DNA of 64,000 bases, taken from Rhodanobacter soli. GTDB lineage: Bacteria; Pseudomonadota; Gammaproteobacteria; Xanthomonadales; Rhodanobacteraceae. This document shows positions 15,739-24,640 of the stretch, piece after piece. A program made the position numbers and the translations under genes. A model generated the notes under the pieces. It was not told the DNA's origin, did no database searches, and saw only the letters and a program-made list of their open reading frames with translations. Position 1 is the stretch's first letter, and each line of letters opens with the position of its first letter. The stretch lies in the NCBI RefSeq assembly GCF_040548735.1, contig NZ_JBEPSD010000003.1, forward strand, positions 62,001 through 126,000, written 5' to 3'.

Positions 15739-15768
15739 GCCACACCCCGTGCATTTGTAATGTGTGGC
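15739..15768. promoter_or_regulatory. Candidate TetR operator
   Basis: Inverted repeat GCCACAC (15739-15745) and GTGTGGC (15762-15768) separated by 16 bases, with partial symmetry extending outward (TGGTA and ATCCA). It lies between the divergent TetR and hydrolase genes, 13 bp upstream of the TetR start codon. Assignment to the TetR protein is inference from position. Confidence 0.4.
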
Positions 15769-15828
15769 ATCCATCTGACTGAATGTCATGGCAATTTGCT
15801 GCGCCATCGGGATTACGCGGCGGCGTGG

Positions 15829-15858
15829 TTGACGGCGCTTGTCGAGGCAATCCATACT
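15829..15858 (+). promoter_or_regulatory. Promoter that would give a leaderless hydrolase mRNA
   Basis: TTGACG (15829-15834) and CATACT (15853-15858) are spaced by 18 bp. The -10 ends only 7 bp before the ATG at 15866, so transcription would begin at or next to the start codon. No Shine-Dalgarno sequence precedes that ATG, consistent with leaderless translation. Confidence 0.45.
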
Positions 15859-15865
15859 CATCCGT

Positions 15866-16786
15866 ATGGAAAACGACATCCGTGCTCCCGATGCCATCAG
15901 CCGCTTCCCCGTCGCCGATTTGAGCCTGGCGATGGAGACGCGTCGCCCGGATGGCAATCCGGCGCTGCTGTTCGCGCATGGTTTTGGCCAGACCCGCGGC
16001 GCCTGGGGCGGTGCGGCCGCGGCGCTGGCGCAGGCGGGTTGCCGTTGCGTCACGTTCGATGCGCGCGGTCACGGCGAGAGCGACCGGGTGGCGGGTGGCG
16101 CGGATGCCAAAAGCGGTTACCACATGGACCAGTTCGCCGACGATCTGCTGCGGTTGGCCGTGGCGCAGCCGCAGCCGCCGATCCTGGTGGGCGCGTCGAT
16201 GGGCGGCCTGCTCGGCATCGTGCTGGCCGGCGAGATGCGGCCGTCGCCGTTCCGCGCCTTGGTGCTGGTCGACATCACGCCGCGCTGGGAAACCGCGGGG
16301 GTGGAACGCATCCTCGCCTTCATGCAGGCGCATCCGGACGGCTTCGCGAACTACGCCGACGCGGCCGAACAGATCGCCGCCTACCTGCCGCAGCGGCGCG
16401 AACGCAAGAGCGAGCAGCAACTGCGCCCGCTGCTGCGCGAAAGTGCCGACGGACGCCTGCGCTGGCACTGGGACCCGGCCCTGCTGGCCGGCGATCTGGT
16501 GCAGGAAAGCGAGCGCTACCAGCCGCGCCTGCAAGCCGCCGCCACGAAGATCGACGTGCCCGTGCTGCTGTTGTCGGGCGCGCGCAGCGACGTGGTGTCG
16601 CGCGCCACCGTCGACGAATTCCTGCAACTGGTGCCGCATGCGCGACATGTGGAACTGCCGCACGCCACGCACATGGTGGCGGGCGATGCGAACGACGCAT
16701 TCACGCGCGAGGTCGTGCGCTTCGTGCAGAGTCTTGATCCGTTACCCGCCGGCCGGCGCGTCGCCGGCGCCGTTCAATCGCAATGA
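15866..16786 (+). CDS. Alpha/beta-hydrolase
   Basis: Serine hydrolase of 306 residues with the alpha/beta-hydrolase fold. HGFGQTRGAW near residue 37 supplies the oxyanion-hole HG motif. GASMGG (about residues 111-116) is the nucleophile elbow. SGARSDVVS and PHATHMVAGD supply likely Asp and His of the triad. It resembles non-haem peroxidase/esterase and epoxide-hydrolase-like members, but the substrate is unknown. It lies 9 bp upstream of fadE, so the two are probably co-transcribed. An in-frame ATG at 15839 is rejected because it overlaps the probable promoter. Confidence 0.85.
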   Translation: MENDIRAPDAISRFPVADLSLAMETRRPDGNPALLFAHGFGQTRGAWGGAAAALAQAGCRCVTFDARGHGESDRVAGGADAKSGYHMDQFADDLLRLAVAQPQPPILVGASMGGLLGIVLAGEMRPSPFRALVLVDITPRWETAGVERILAFMQAHPDGFANYADAAEQIAAYLPQRRERKSEQQLRPLLRESADGRLRWHWDPALLAGDLVQESERYQPRLQAAATKIDVPVLLLSGARSDVVSRATVDEFLQLVPHARHVELPHATHMVAGDANDAFTREVVRFVQSLDPLPAGRRVAGAVQSQ

Positions 16787-16795
16787 GGTGTTGAG

Positions 16796-19246
16796 ATGTC
16801 CGTGATACTGACCCTGCTGGCGGCGCTGATTGCCTCCGGTGCCTGTGCCTATCATCGCAGCAGCCTGCGCACCTGGGCGATCGTCACGATCGTCGCCACG
16901 CTGGTGGTGGGGCTGCTGGCCCACGCACCGTGGACCACGGCGATCCTGTTGATCGTCGAGCTGGCGATCGCGCTGCCGCTGCTGCTGGTGGACTTCCGCC
17001 GCAAGCAGATCAGCCTGCCGCTGCTGAAGCTGTTCGCCAGGGTCACGCCGAAGCTGTCGGAGACCGAGCAGACCGCGCTGGAAGCCGGCACGGTCGGCTT
17101 CGAGGGCGAACTGTTCTCGGGCAAGCCGGACTGGCACGAACTGCTGAAGCAGCCCAAACCCGAACTGAGCGTGGAGGAGCAGGCCTTCATGGACGGCCCG
17201 GTGGAAGAGCTGTGCGGGATGATCGACGACTGGCAGATCACCCACGAACTGGCCGACCTGCCGCCCGACGTGTGGGACTTCATCAAGAAGAACCGCTTCT
17301 TCGGCATGATCATCCCGAAGCAGTACGGTGGCCTGCAGTTCTCCGCGCTGGCGCATTCGGCGGTGCTGCAGAAGCTGTCCACCATGTCGGCGACGGTGTC
17401 CTCGACGGTGGCGGTGCCGAACTCGCTGGGGCCGGCCGAACTGCTGCTGCACTACGGCTCGGAAGAACAGAAGAACCATTACCTGCCGCGCCTGGCGGTG
17501 GGCGAGGAGATTCCCTGCTTCGCGCTGACCGGCCCGTACGCCGGCTCCGACGCCACCTCGATCCCCGACGTGGGCATCGTCTGCAGGCAGGTGGTCGACG
17601 GTGCGGAGACGCTGGGCATCAGGCTCACCTTCGACAAGCGCTACATCACGCTGGCGCCGGTGGCCACCGTGGTCGGCCTGGCCTTCCGCATGTACGACCC
17701 CGAGCACCTGCTCGGCGACAAGGAAGACCTCGGCATCACCCTGGCCTTGCTGCCGCGCTCCACGCCCGGCCTTGAAATCGGCCGCCGCCACTTCCCGCTG
17801 AACATCCCGTTCCAGAACGGCCCGATCCGCGGCAAGGACGTATTCGCGCCGTTGTCGGTGCTGATCGGCGGCCCGCAGATGGCCGGCCACGGCTGGCGCA
17901 TGCTGGTCGAATGCCTGTCGGTGGGCCGCGCGATCTCGCTGCCGTCGAACGCCACCGGCGGCATGCGCGCCTCGGCGCTGGCCACCGGCGCGTACGCGCG
18001 CATGCGCAAGCAGTTCGGCCTGGCGGTGGCCCGCTTCGAGGGCGTCGAGGAAGCGTTGGCGCGCATCGGCGGGCTCACCTACGCCACCGCGGCGCTGTCG
18101 CGCGCTACCGCCGCCGCGGTCGACCGCGGCGAGAAGCCGGCGGTGCCGTCGGCGATCGCCAAGTACCACGCCACCGAGTGGGCACGGCAGATCGCCAGCG
18201 ACACCATGGACGTGCACGGCGGCAAGGCGGTGCAACTGGGCCCGAAGAACTACGCCGGCCGCGGCTGGGCCAGCGTGCCGATCGCGATCACGGTGGAAGG
18301 CGCCAACATCATGACGCGCAGCCTGATGATCTTCGGCCAGGGTGCGATCCGCTGCCATCCCTACGTACTGAAGGAAATGCAGGCGCTGTCGATCGCCGAT
18401 CGCGGCGAGCAGCTGAAGACGTTCGACCGGTTGCTGTTCGGCCACATCGGCTTCGGCATCTCCAACGCGGTGCGCAGCTTCGCGATGGGACTGAGCGGTG
18501 CGCGCATCGGCGAGACCGCCGGCGACAACTACACCCGCCGCTACTACCGCAAGCTCGATCGTTATTCGGCCGCGCTGGCGCTGTGCGCCGACGTGTTCAT
18601 GGGCGTGCTCGGCGGCAAGCTGAAATTCAAGGAGAAGCTGTCGGCGCGCCTGGGTGACGTGCTCAGCTACCTGTACATCGCCAGCAGCATGCTCAAGCAG
18701 TACGAGGACAACGGCCGGCCGGAAGCCGATCGTCCGTTCCTGGCCTGGGGCTTCCATGAGTGCATGTGGCTGATCCAGAACGCGCTGGACGGCGCGATCC
18801 GCAACTTCCCGGTGCGCCCGGTGGCGTGGCTGCTGCGCGCGCTGGTGTTCCCGCTGGGGCGCCGCGAAGTGCCGCCGTCCGATCGCCTCGGCCGTCGTGT
18901 CGCCGCGCTGCTCACGGCGCCGAACGAAGCGCTCGATCGACTCACCGACTGGGTCTACACCACGCCCACGGCGAACAACACGATCGGCCGCATGAAGGCG
19001 TTGCTGCCCGACGTGATCGCCGCCGAGCCGGTCGACCGCAAGTTCGGCAAGGCGTTGAAGGCTGGCCAGTTCAGCTCGCACGACTACCTGGGCCAGCTTG
19101 CCGAGGCGCAGCAGGCCGGGGTGATTTCCGAGGCCGAGGCCGAGCTGCTCAGGCGCGTGCGCGAAGGCGTGTTCGAGTTCATCTCGGTGGACGACTTCGA
19201 TACGGACGAGCTGCGTGCGTTCAAGACGCGGGCCGACGCCGCGTAA
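16796..19246 (+). CDS. fadE: Long acyl-CoA dehydrogenase FadE
   Basis: FAD-dependent enzyme catalysing the first dehydrogenation of fatty-acid beta-oxidation. The 816-residue length matches E. coli FadE, far longer than ordinary acyl-CoA dehydrogenases. Two N-terminal hydrophobic helices (about residues 1-20 and 25-62) would anchor it to the membrane. The catalytic core (about 110-480) includes LPPDVWDFIKKNRFFG, CFALTGPYAGSDAT and MDVHGGKAVQLGPKNY. The C-terminal third (about 500-816) is the FadE-specific DUF1974-type region. The ATG at 16796 follows GAGG at suitable spacing. It sits 9 bp after the hydrolase gene and upstream of a hotdog-fold gene. Confidence 0.93.
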   Translation: MSVILTLLAALIASGACAYHRSSLRTWAIVTIVATLVVGLLAHAPWTTAILLIVELAIALPLLLVDFRRKQISLPLLKLFARVTPKLSETEQTALEAGTVGFEGELFSGKPDWHELLKQPKPELSVEEQAFMDGPVEELCGMIDDWQITHELADLPPDVWDFIKKNRFFGMIIPKQYGGLQFSALAHSAVLQKLSTMSATVSSTVAVPNSLGPAELLLHYGSEEQKNHYLPRLAVGEEIPCFALTGPYAGSDATSIPDVGIVCRQVVDGAETLGIRLTFDKRYITLAPVATVVGLAFRMYDPEHLLGDKEDLGITLALLPRSTPGLEIGRRHFPLNIPFQNGPIRGKDVFAPLSVLIGGPQMAGHGWRMLVECLSVGRAISLPSNATGGMRASALATGAYARMRKQFGLAVARFEGVEEALARIGGLTYATAALSRATAAAVDRGEKPAVPSAIAKYHATEWARQIASDTMDVHGGKAVQLGPKNYAGRGWASVPIAITVEGANIMTRSLMIFGQGAIRCHPYVLKEMQALSIADRGEQLKTFDRLLFGHIGFGISNAVRSFAMGLSGARIGETAGDNYTRRYYRKLDRYSAALALCADVFMGVLGGKLKFKEKLSARLGDVLSYLYIASSMLKQYEDNGRPEADRPFLAWGFHECMWLIQNALDGAIRNFPVRPVAWLLRALVFPLGRREVPPSDRLGRRVAALLTAPNEALDRLTDWVYTTPTANNTIGRMKALLPDVIAAEPVDRKFGKALKAGQFSSHDYLGQLAEAQQAGVISEAEAELLRRVREGVFEFISVDDFDTDELRAFKTRADAA

Positions 19247-19255
19247 ATCGATCTG

Positions 19256-19282
19256 ACCGACCGGCCCGTCTTGCGGGTCGGT
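19256..19282 (+). terminator. Imperfect hairpin after fadE
   Basis: ACCGA (19256-19260) pairs with TCGGT (19278-19282) and CCCG (19265-19268) with CGGG (19274-19277), with a one-sided bulge. It is followed by TCTTTG. It may be a weak terminator or attenuator between fadE and the hotdog gene. Confidence 0.4.
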
Positions 19283-19304
19283 TCTTTGTCCCGGAGGGCA
19301 AAAG

Positions 19305-19778
19305 ATGAGTGCCTCGGTGTTGTCGCTGTACCGTCGCATCACGCGCTGGCCGGCGGGCCACTGGATATTCTCGCGACTGGTCTGTTTCAGGGCGCCGTAC
19401 TTCGCCACGATCGCACCGCGCTTCGTGGCGCTGGCGCCGGGCCGCTGCGAGGTGCGCATCCGCGACCGGCGCCGCGTGCACAATCACATCGGCACCGTGC
19501 ACGCGATCGCGCTGTGCAACCTGGCCGAGCTCAGTGCCGGAGTGATGACCGACGCGACCATTCCGGCCGACATGCGCTGGATTCCCAAGGGCATGAGCGT
19601 CGAGTACCTGAAGAAGGCGGTGGGCACGATGCACGGCATCGCCACTCCCGAACTGGCTACGCCCGTGCCCGATGGCGGCCACGAGTGGCCGGTCAGGGTC
19701 GAGGTGGTGGACAGCGCTGACGAGACGGTCTTCCGTGCGCGCGTGCTGATGTGGGTGTCGCCGCGCAAGCGCGATTGA
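19305..19778 (+). CDS. Hotdog-fold protein (DUF4442-type, thioesterase-like)
   Basis: A 157-residue protein of the hotdog-fold superfamily, which includes acyl-CoA thioesterases. The stretch VHNHIGTVHAIALCNLAELSAG (about residues 58-79) matches the central helix region of DUF4442/PaaI-like proteins, where NHxGTVH-type residues line the active site. Downstream MRWIPKGMSVEYLKKAVG is also typical of that group. Location right after fadE suggests a role with acyl-CoA, but no catalytic activity is shown by sequence. It follows an AGGGC-type ribosome-binding sequence. Its stop is 8 bp from the convergent diguanylate cyclase gene. Confidence 0.78.
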   Translation: MSASVLSLYRRITRWPAGHWIFSRLVCFRAPYFATIAPRFVALAPGRCEVRIRDRRRVHNHIGTVHAIALCNLAELSAGVMTDATIPADMRWIPKGMSVEYLKKAVGTMHGIATPELATPVPDGGHEWPVRVEVVDSADETVFRARVLMWVSPRKRD

Positions 19779-19786
19779 ACGGGGCG

Positions 19787-20788
19787 TCAGTCCGCCAGCG
19801 CGCAGCGGTTCTTGCCGCCGCGCTTGGCTTCGTACATGGCATGGTCGGCCGCATGCATCAGCCGTTCGTCGGCGTCTGCATGTTCGCTTGGCGCATACGC
19901 GGCGATGCCGATGCTGGCGCCGACGCGTACCTCGATCAGGTGGCCGTTGACGCGCAGCGCATAAGGCTCGCCCAGCGCCACGCACAGTTTTTCGCACAGC
20001 TGCATGGCCAGCTGTGGATCCTCGATGTCCTCCAGTACCAGCGCAAACTCGTCGCCGCCCAGCCGGGCCACCGTGTCGTTGCTGCGCAAATGGGCCGACA
20101 GCCGTGCGGCGATCTCCTGCAGCAAGGCGTCGCCGGCGGCATGGCCATGGCTGTCGTTGACGTGCTTGAAGCCATCGATGTCGATGCAGGCCAGTGCGAA
20201 CTGGCTGTGGTGGCGGTTTGCGCGCTGGATCGCGCCATGCAGGCGGTCGTGGAACAGGATGCGGTTCGGCAGGCCGGTCAGGGCGTCATGGTGGGCCTGA
20301 TGGCGCACCATCGCCTCCATCAGCTCGCGCTCGGCGATCTCCTGGGTCAGCTGCTGGTTGCGCTCGGCCAGCTCGTCCAGCGTGTGCTGCAGCTTGGCGC
20401 GCGCCGCGTACAGCTCCAGGAACACGCGCACCTTCGACTGCAGGATCACGTCGTTGATCGGCTTGGCGATGTAATCCACCGCGCCGGAACGGTAGCCCTT
20501 GAGCCGGTTCATGTCGTCGGCGTAGGCGGCGGTGACGAAGATGATCGGGGTGTCGCGCAGGTGCTCGGCTTCGCCCAACAGGCCAGCCACCTCGAAGCCG
20601 TCCATGTCGGGCATGTTGACGTCGAGCAGGATCAGCGCGAACGCGTGGTCCAGGCACAGCGCCAACGCCTCGTTGCCGCTGCGCGCCTCGAACAGCTGCG
20701 CGCCGCTGTTGGCGAGCAGTCGGCGCATGGCGACCAGGTTGGCGGCGGTATCGTCGACGACCAGGATTTTCGGTGGCATCGCGTTCAT
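19787..20788 (-). CDS. Response regulator with GGDEF output (diguanylate cyclase)
   Basis: Two-component regulator whose output makes c-di-GMP. A receiver domain (about residues 4-122) has the acidic pocket VVDDT, the phospho-acceptor Asp in LDVNMPDMDG, and the conserved Lys in AKPI. A coiled coil (about 128-165) leads to the GGDEF domain (about 170-330) with intact RLGGDEF. The inhibitory I-site is present as RSND five residues upstream. It lies 105 bp after the hybrid histidine kinase gene on the same strand, so that kinase is its probable partner. The frame starts with TTG at 20818; the ATG at 20788 just before the receiver is preferred, leaving about 333 residues. The exact start is uncertain. 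Confidence 0.92.
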   Translation of the reverse strand: MNAMPPKILVVDDTAANLVAMRRLLANSGAQLFEARSGNEALALCLDHAFALILLDVNMPDMDGFEVAGLLGEAEHLRDTPIIFVTAAYADDMNRLKGYRSGAVDYIAKPINDVILQSKVRVFLELYAARAKLQHTLDELAERNQQLTQEIAERELMEAMVRHQAHHDALTGLPNRILFHDRLHGAIQRANRHHSQFALACIDIDGFKHVNDSHGHAAGDALLQEIAARLSAHLRSNDTVARLGGDEFALVLEDIEDPQLAMQLCEKLCVALGEPYALRVNGHLIEVRVGASIGIAAYAPSEHADADERLMHAADHAMYEAKRGGKNRCALAD

Positions 20789-20893
20789 GTCGGTAGCGGA
20801 GCGGTTCTCCTTGGCCAACCTTAACCGTTGGCGGTCATGGCCGGCGTGAACTGCTGCACCATCCCGTCGGGTTCGAGCGAGGTGGCACGGTGC

Positions 20894-23800
20894 TCAGCGC
20901 TGCAGCCACACGCGCATCAGCGCCGCCAGCTTGTCGGTGTCGATCGGTTTGGACAGGTAATCGCTGGCGCCCATCTCCAGGCACTTTTCGCGATCGCCGC
21001 GCATCGCCTTGGCGGTCAGCGCGATGATCGGCAGGCTGGCGAAATGCGGCTGTGCGCGGATCGCGCGGATGGTTTCGTAGCCATCCATGCCCGGCATCAT
21101 GATGTCCATCAGCACCAGCTCCGGCGCTTCGTCGTCGGCCAGCATCTTCAGCGCCTTGGGCCCGTCCTGCGCCATGTTCACCTGCAGCCCCCAGCCGCGC
21201 AGCACCTTGGACAGCGCAAACAGGTTGCGCATGTCGTCGTCCACGAGCAGCACGCGACGGCCCGCCAGCTCGCTGCCCACCGCCGGTTCGGCGGCGCTTC
21301 GCGGCGGCGCCTGCCGGATGCTGTGCAGGAACAGGCTGACCTCGTCGAGCAGCTGCTCGGTGGAGCGCGCGCCCTTGAGCACGATGGCGTCGGTGTACTG
21401 GCGCAGCCTCAGGTTCTCGTCGCGGCTCAGTTCGCGGCCGGAGTACACCACCACCACCGGCACGCCCTTGCTGGTCTGCGCCAGATGCGCCAGCAGTTCG
21501 AGCCCGGACATGCCGGGCAGGCCCAGGTCGAGCACGATGCAGTCGTAATCCGTGCTGGCGATCTTCTCCAGCGCGTCCTCCGCTGACTCCGCTTCGTCGA
21601 TCTGCAGCTTGTCGCTGCGCAGCATGATATGAACGGCGGTGCGCGAGTCGGCGTCGTCGTCCACGATCAGCAGGCGCTGTGGCTGCCCGGCAGCGGAATG
21701 CAGCAGGCGCTCGAGTGCCAGGCCGATCGATTCGCGGCTGACCGGCTTGGTCAGGAAGCCCACTGCGCCGCGCTCCAGCCCGCGCGTACCGCCGTCGTCG
21801 ACCGAGATGAAGTGCACCGGGATCGCCCGGGTGGCATCGTCGGCCTTGAGCTGGTCGAGTACGCTCCAGCCGTCCATTACCGGCAGCGAGACATCCAGCA
21901 GGATGCCGGTGGGGCGATGCTCGCGCGCCAGTTGCAGGCCCGATGCGCCATCGCCGGCGGCCAGCGCGCGATAGCCCTTGCGCTGGATCATGTCGATCAG
22001 GATGCGCACGAAGGCAGGGTCGTCCTCGATCACCAGGATCGTGGTCTGGTCCGGCGGTGGCGCATCGCGGCCATTGCCGTTCGGCGGCAGATACGGCGAG
22101 GCGGCCCGGCTGAGCCGGGTTGTGCTGGCGCGCGGCATGTCTTCGGCGGACCCGGAAGTCGCGGGCGGCGTCTCCGGCAGCAGCACGCTGAAGTGGCTGC
22201 CGCGGCCGCTCTCGCTGCGCAGCACGATATCGCCGCCGAGCAGTTGCGTCATCCGCCGCGAGATCGCCAGGCCCAGCCCGGTGCCGCCGAACTGGCGGCT
22301 GGTGCCGGCATCCACCTGCTCGAACGCGTTGAAGACGCGCTGGAACTTGTCTTGCGGAATGCCGATGCCGGTATCGCTCACCGTCATCGCGATCAGCGAT
22401 TGACCGCGGAGTGCCTCGGGGATCTCGACGTCGCTGCCTGGGCGGCCGATGCGCAGGCTCACCGCGCCATCGGCGGTGAACTTGAACGCGTTGCTGAGCA
22501 GGTTGTTGGCGATCTGCTCGAGCTTGCCGCCGTCGGTGCGCAGGATCGAGGGCAGGCCGGGGTCGATGTCCAGCGTGAAGCCCAGCCGCTTTTCCTCCGC
22601 CACATGCACAAACGTGCGCCGAAGCCGTTGCCCCAGCTCGGCCAGCGCCAGGTCGTCGATCACCAGTTCCATCTTGCCGGCCTCGACCTTGGACAGGTCG
22701 AGGATGTCGTTGATCAGGTGCAGCAGGCTGTTGCCGGCGTCGTGGATGATCCGCGCCGACTCGATCTGTTCCTCGTCGAGGTTGCCGGTGTCGTTGTCGG
22801 CCAGGCTGCGCGACAGGATCAGCAGGCTGTTCAGCGGCGTACGCAGTTCATGCGACATGTTGGCCAGGAACTCGGACTTGTACTGGCTGGCGCGGGCCAG
22901 CTCGGCGGCCTTGTCGGCGGTTTCCTGCTGCAGGTCCTCCAGCACGTATTTCTGCCGGTTCAGGCTGTCGGTCTTCTCGCGCAGTTCCTCGTTGGACGCC
23001 TGCAGCTCATCGGCCTGCACGCGCAGCTCTTCCTCGGAGGCGATCAGCCGTGCGGACTGTTCCTCCAGTTCGGCCGTCTTCGTCTGCAGCGCCTCGTTGC
23101 TGTCGCGCAGCACCTCCTTCTGCTGGCGCATCACCAGTTCGGACACGCGCAGGTCGTCGGCCTGTTCCTGCGTCTGCAGCAGCAGGTCGTGCGTGCTGAT
23201 CGCGCGGTTGAGGTTCTCCAGGGTCAAGGCCACGATCGGCAGCAGTTCGTCCAGCAGCTGTTTCTGCTGTGCGGTGAGCGGCCCGAAGCCGGCGAGTTCC
23301 AGCACGCCGATAAGGGTATCGCGGTAGAGCACCGGCAGGATCGCGACGTGGCGTGGCAGCGCCTCGCCGCTGCCCGAGTCGATGTGCAGGTAATTTTCCG
23401 GCACGTCGTCGAGCATGATGGGCTTGCGTTCGATCGCGCACTGGCCCACCAGTCCTTCGCCGGGCAGGTAGTGGTCCGCCGTACGGTTGTTCAGGCGCAG
23501 GCCGTAGCTGCCCAGCAGATCGAGGCGATGGCGCGCGTCATCGAAGGAATAGAACAGCCCCACGCCGGCCTTGCACAGCGGCACCAGTTCGCTGGCCAGC
23601 CATTGCGCGAAATCCTTGTGCGTGGTGGCCTGCAGCAGCACATGCGAAATGTCCGACACGCGGGATCGGACCCAGGTCTGCGCCTCGGTATCCAGCGACA
23701 TCTGCTTGAACACCTGCAGCGCGCGGGCAATTTCACCGACCTCGTCGCGGCGGTCGAGCCGGCGGATCTCGAAATCGTGATCGTGATTCGCCAGCCGCGT

Positions 23801-24526
23801 CATCATGTCGGTAAGCCGACGCAGCGGCCGGGTCACCAGCTGCGAGGTCAGCCGGATCACGGTGATGCCGAGCAGGACCCCGAGCAGGATCGCGAAGATG
23901 TTGATCCACTTGGTGGTGACCAGGGCGCTGTCGAGTTGCCGGTTGCGCACCGTCAGCAGCTGGCTTTCCTCGGCCACCATCTGGTCGATGACGGCGTACA
24001 TGTCCTCGCTGCGAACCGTGCGGTTCGCCAGATAGTTCGACTGGATATGCTGCAACTCCAGCGCCATCGCTGTCGTATCGGCGCTCTTCAGCCGGGCAAT
24101 CGCGTCGATCGCGTTGGACTTCATCTCGCGCTGCCACTGGGTGGCCATCTTTTCCAGCGAATCGATGCGCAACTGCTGCAGCTGATTGTCGGCAGTCATC
24201 TGGCGCAGGTGGGCGATGCGCTCGCGCAGGTCCCTGGTGCCGCTGTCGAACATCTCCCGCTGGTCGGCGCGTTGCGTCAGCATGTAGCCGCGCGCGCCGA
24301 TCTGCGTGGTCTGCAGGGCGCGCTGCGCATGATCGAGTTCGAGCAGCACCTGATAGGTGTGCGTCGCCCAGCGGCGGTTGTTTTCCTGCTCGCGCAGCGA
24401 GTGCAGGGTGATCAGGCTGGTCAGCAGGAACAGGCCCAGCAGCAGGCCGATCGCCAGCATCATCTTGCGCCGTATCGGCTGATCGGCCAGCCATGAATTC
24501 TTCTTCGGGCGGATAGGTTGCTGCAT
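20894..24526 (-). CDS. Hybrid sensor histidine kinase with CHASE3, HAMP, GAF and three receiver domains
   Basis: Membrane sensor kinase of about 1210 residues. In order: membrane helix (about 20-42), CHASE3-type periplasmic domain (about 43-205), second helix (about 208-228), HAMP (about 228-280), GAF (about 300-450), long coiled coil (about 455-570), HisKA with phospho-acceptor His in ANMSHELRTPLN, HATPase with NLLSNAFKFT, DTGIGIP and GGTGLGLAI, then three receivers. Receiver 1 has IEDD, LDVSLPVMDG and TKP; receiver 2 has VDDD, LDLGLPGMSG and a Lys followed by GARS rather than P; receiver 3 has VDDD, MDIMMPGMDG and SKP. All three keep the phospho-acceptor Asp. The ATG at 24526 is preferred over an upstream GTG. 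The adjacent REC-GGDEF protein is a likely output partner. The input is unknown. Confidence 0.92.
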   Translation of the reverse strand: MQQPIRPKKNSWLADQPIRRKMMLAIGLLLGLFLLTSLITLHSLREQENNRRWATHTYQVLLELDHAQRALQTTQIGARGYMLTQRADQREMFDSGTRDLRERIAHLRQMTADNQLQQLRIDSLEKMATQWQREMKSNAIDAIARLKSADTTAMALELQHIQSNYLANRTVRSEDMYAVIDQMVAEESQLLTVRNRQLDSALVTTKWINIFAILLGVLLGITVIRLTSQLVTRPLRRLTDMMTRLANHDHDFEIRRLDRRDEVGEIARALQVFKQMSLDTEAQTWVRSRVSDISHVLLQATTHKDFAQWLASELVPLCKAGVGLFYSFDDARHRLDLLGSYGLRLNNRTADHYLPGEGLVGQCAIERKPIMLDDVPENYLHIDSGSGEALPRHVAILPVLYRDTLIGVLELAGFGPLTAQQKQLLDELLPIVALTLENLNRAISTHDLLLQTQEQADDLRVSELVMRQQKEVLRDSNEALQTKTAELEEQSARLIASEEELRVQADELQASNEELREKTDSLNRQKYVLEDLQQETADKAAELARASQYKSEFLANMSHELRTPLNSLLILSRSLADNDTGNLDEEQIESARIIHDAGNSLLHLINDILDLSKVEAGKMELVIDDLALAELGQRLRRTFVHVAEEKRLGFTLDIDPGLPSILRTDGGKLEQIANNLLSNAFKFTADGAVSLRIGRPGSDVEIPEALRGQSLIAMTVSDTGIGIPQDKFQRVFNAFEQVDAGTSRQFGGTGLGLAISRRMTQLLGGDIVLRSESGRGSHFSVLLPETPPATSGSAEDMPRASTTRLSRAASPYLPPNGNGRDAPPPDQTTILVIEDDPAFVRILIDMIQRKGYRALAAGDGASGLQLAREHRPTGILLDVSLPVMDGWSVLDQLKADDATRAIPVHFISVDDGGTRGLERGAVGFLTKPVSRESIGLALERLLHSAAGQPQRLLIVDDDADSRTAVHIMLRSDKLQIDEAESAEDALEKIASTDYDCIVLDLGLPGMSGLELLAHLAQTSKGVPVVVVYSGRELSRDENLRLRQYTDAIVLKGARSTEQLLDEVSLFLHSIRQAPPRSAAEPAVGSELAGRRVLLVDDDMRNLFALSKVLRGWGLQVNMAQDGPKALKMLADDEAPELVLMDIMMPGMDGYETIRAIRAQPHFASLPIIALTAKAMRGDREKCLEMGASDYLSKPIDTDKLAALMRVWLQR

Positions 24527-24640
24527 GCAGGTCACCGCGGCTCGGTAGGCGGTCCGTTCTGCGACCGCCGCATCGGCGACCGCGCCATCGACAGGGTAGC
24601 CGGTGCCGTCGCCGAACCATAGTCGGTCGGACGCGGTGGT

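Noticed and set aside
16742-19483. 913-residue minus-strand open frame opposite fadE
   Set aside because: Low-complexity Arg/Gln/His sequence antisense to a clear FadE; typical of high-GC third-position bias.
21629-24496. 955-residue plus-strand open frame opposite the hybrid kinase
   Set aside because: Antisense shadow of a well-supported kinase; no motifs of its own.
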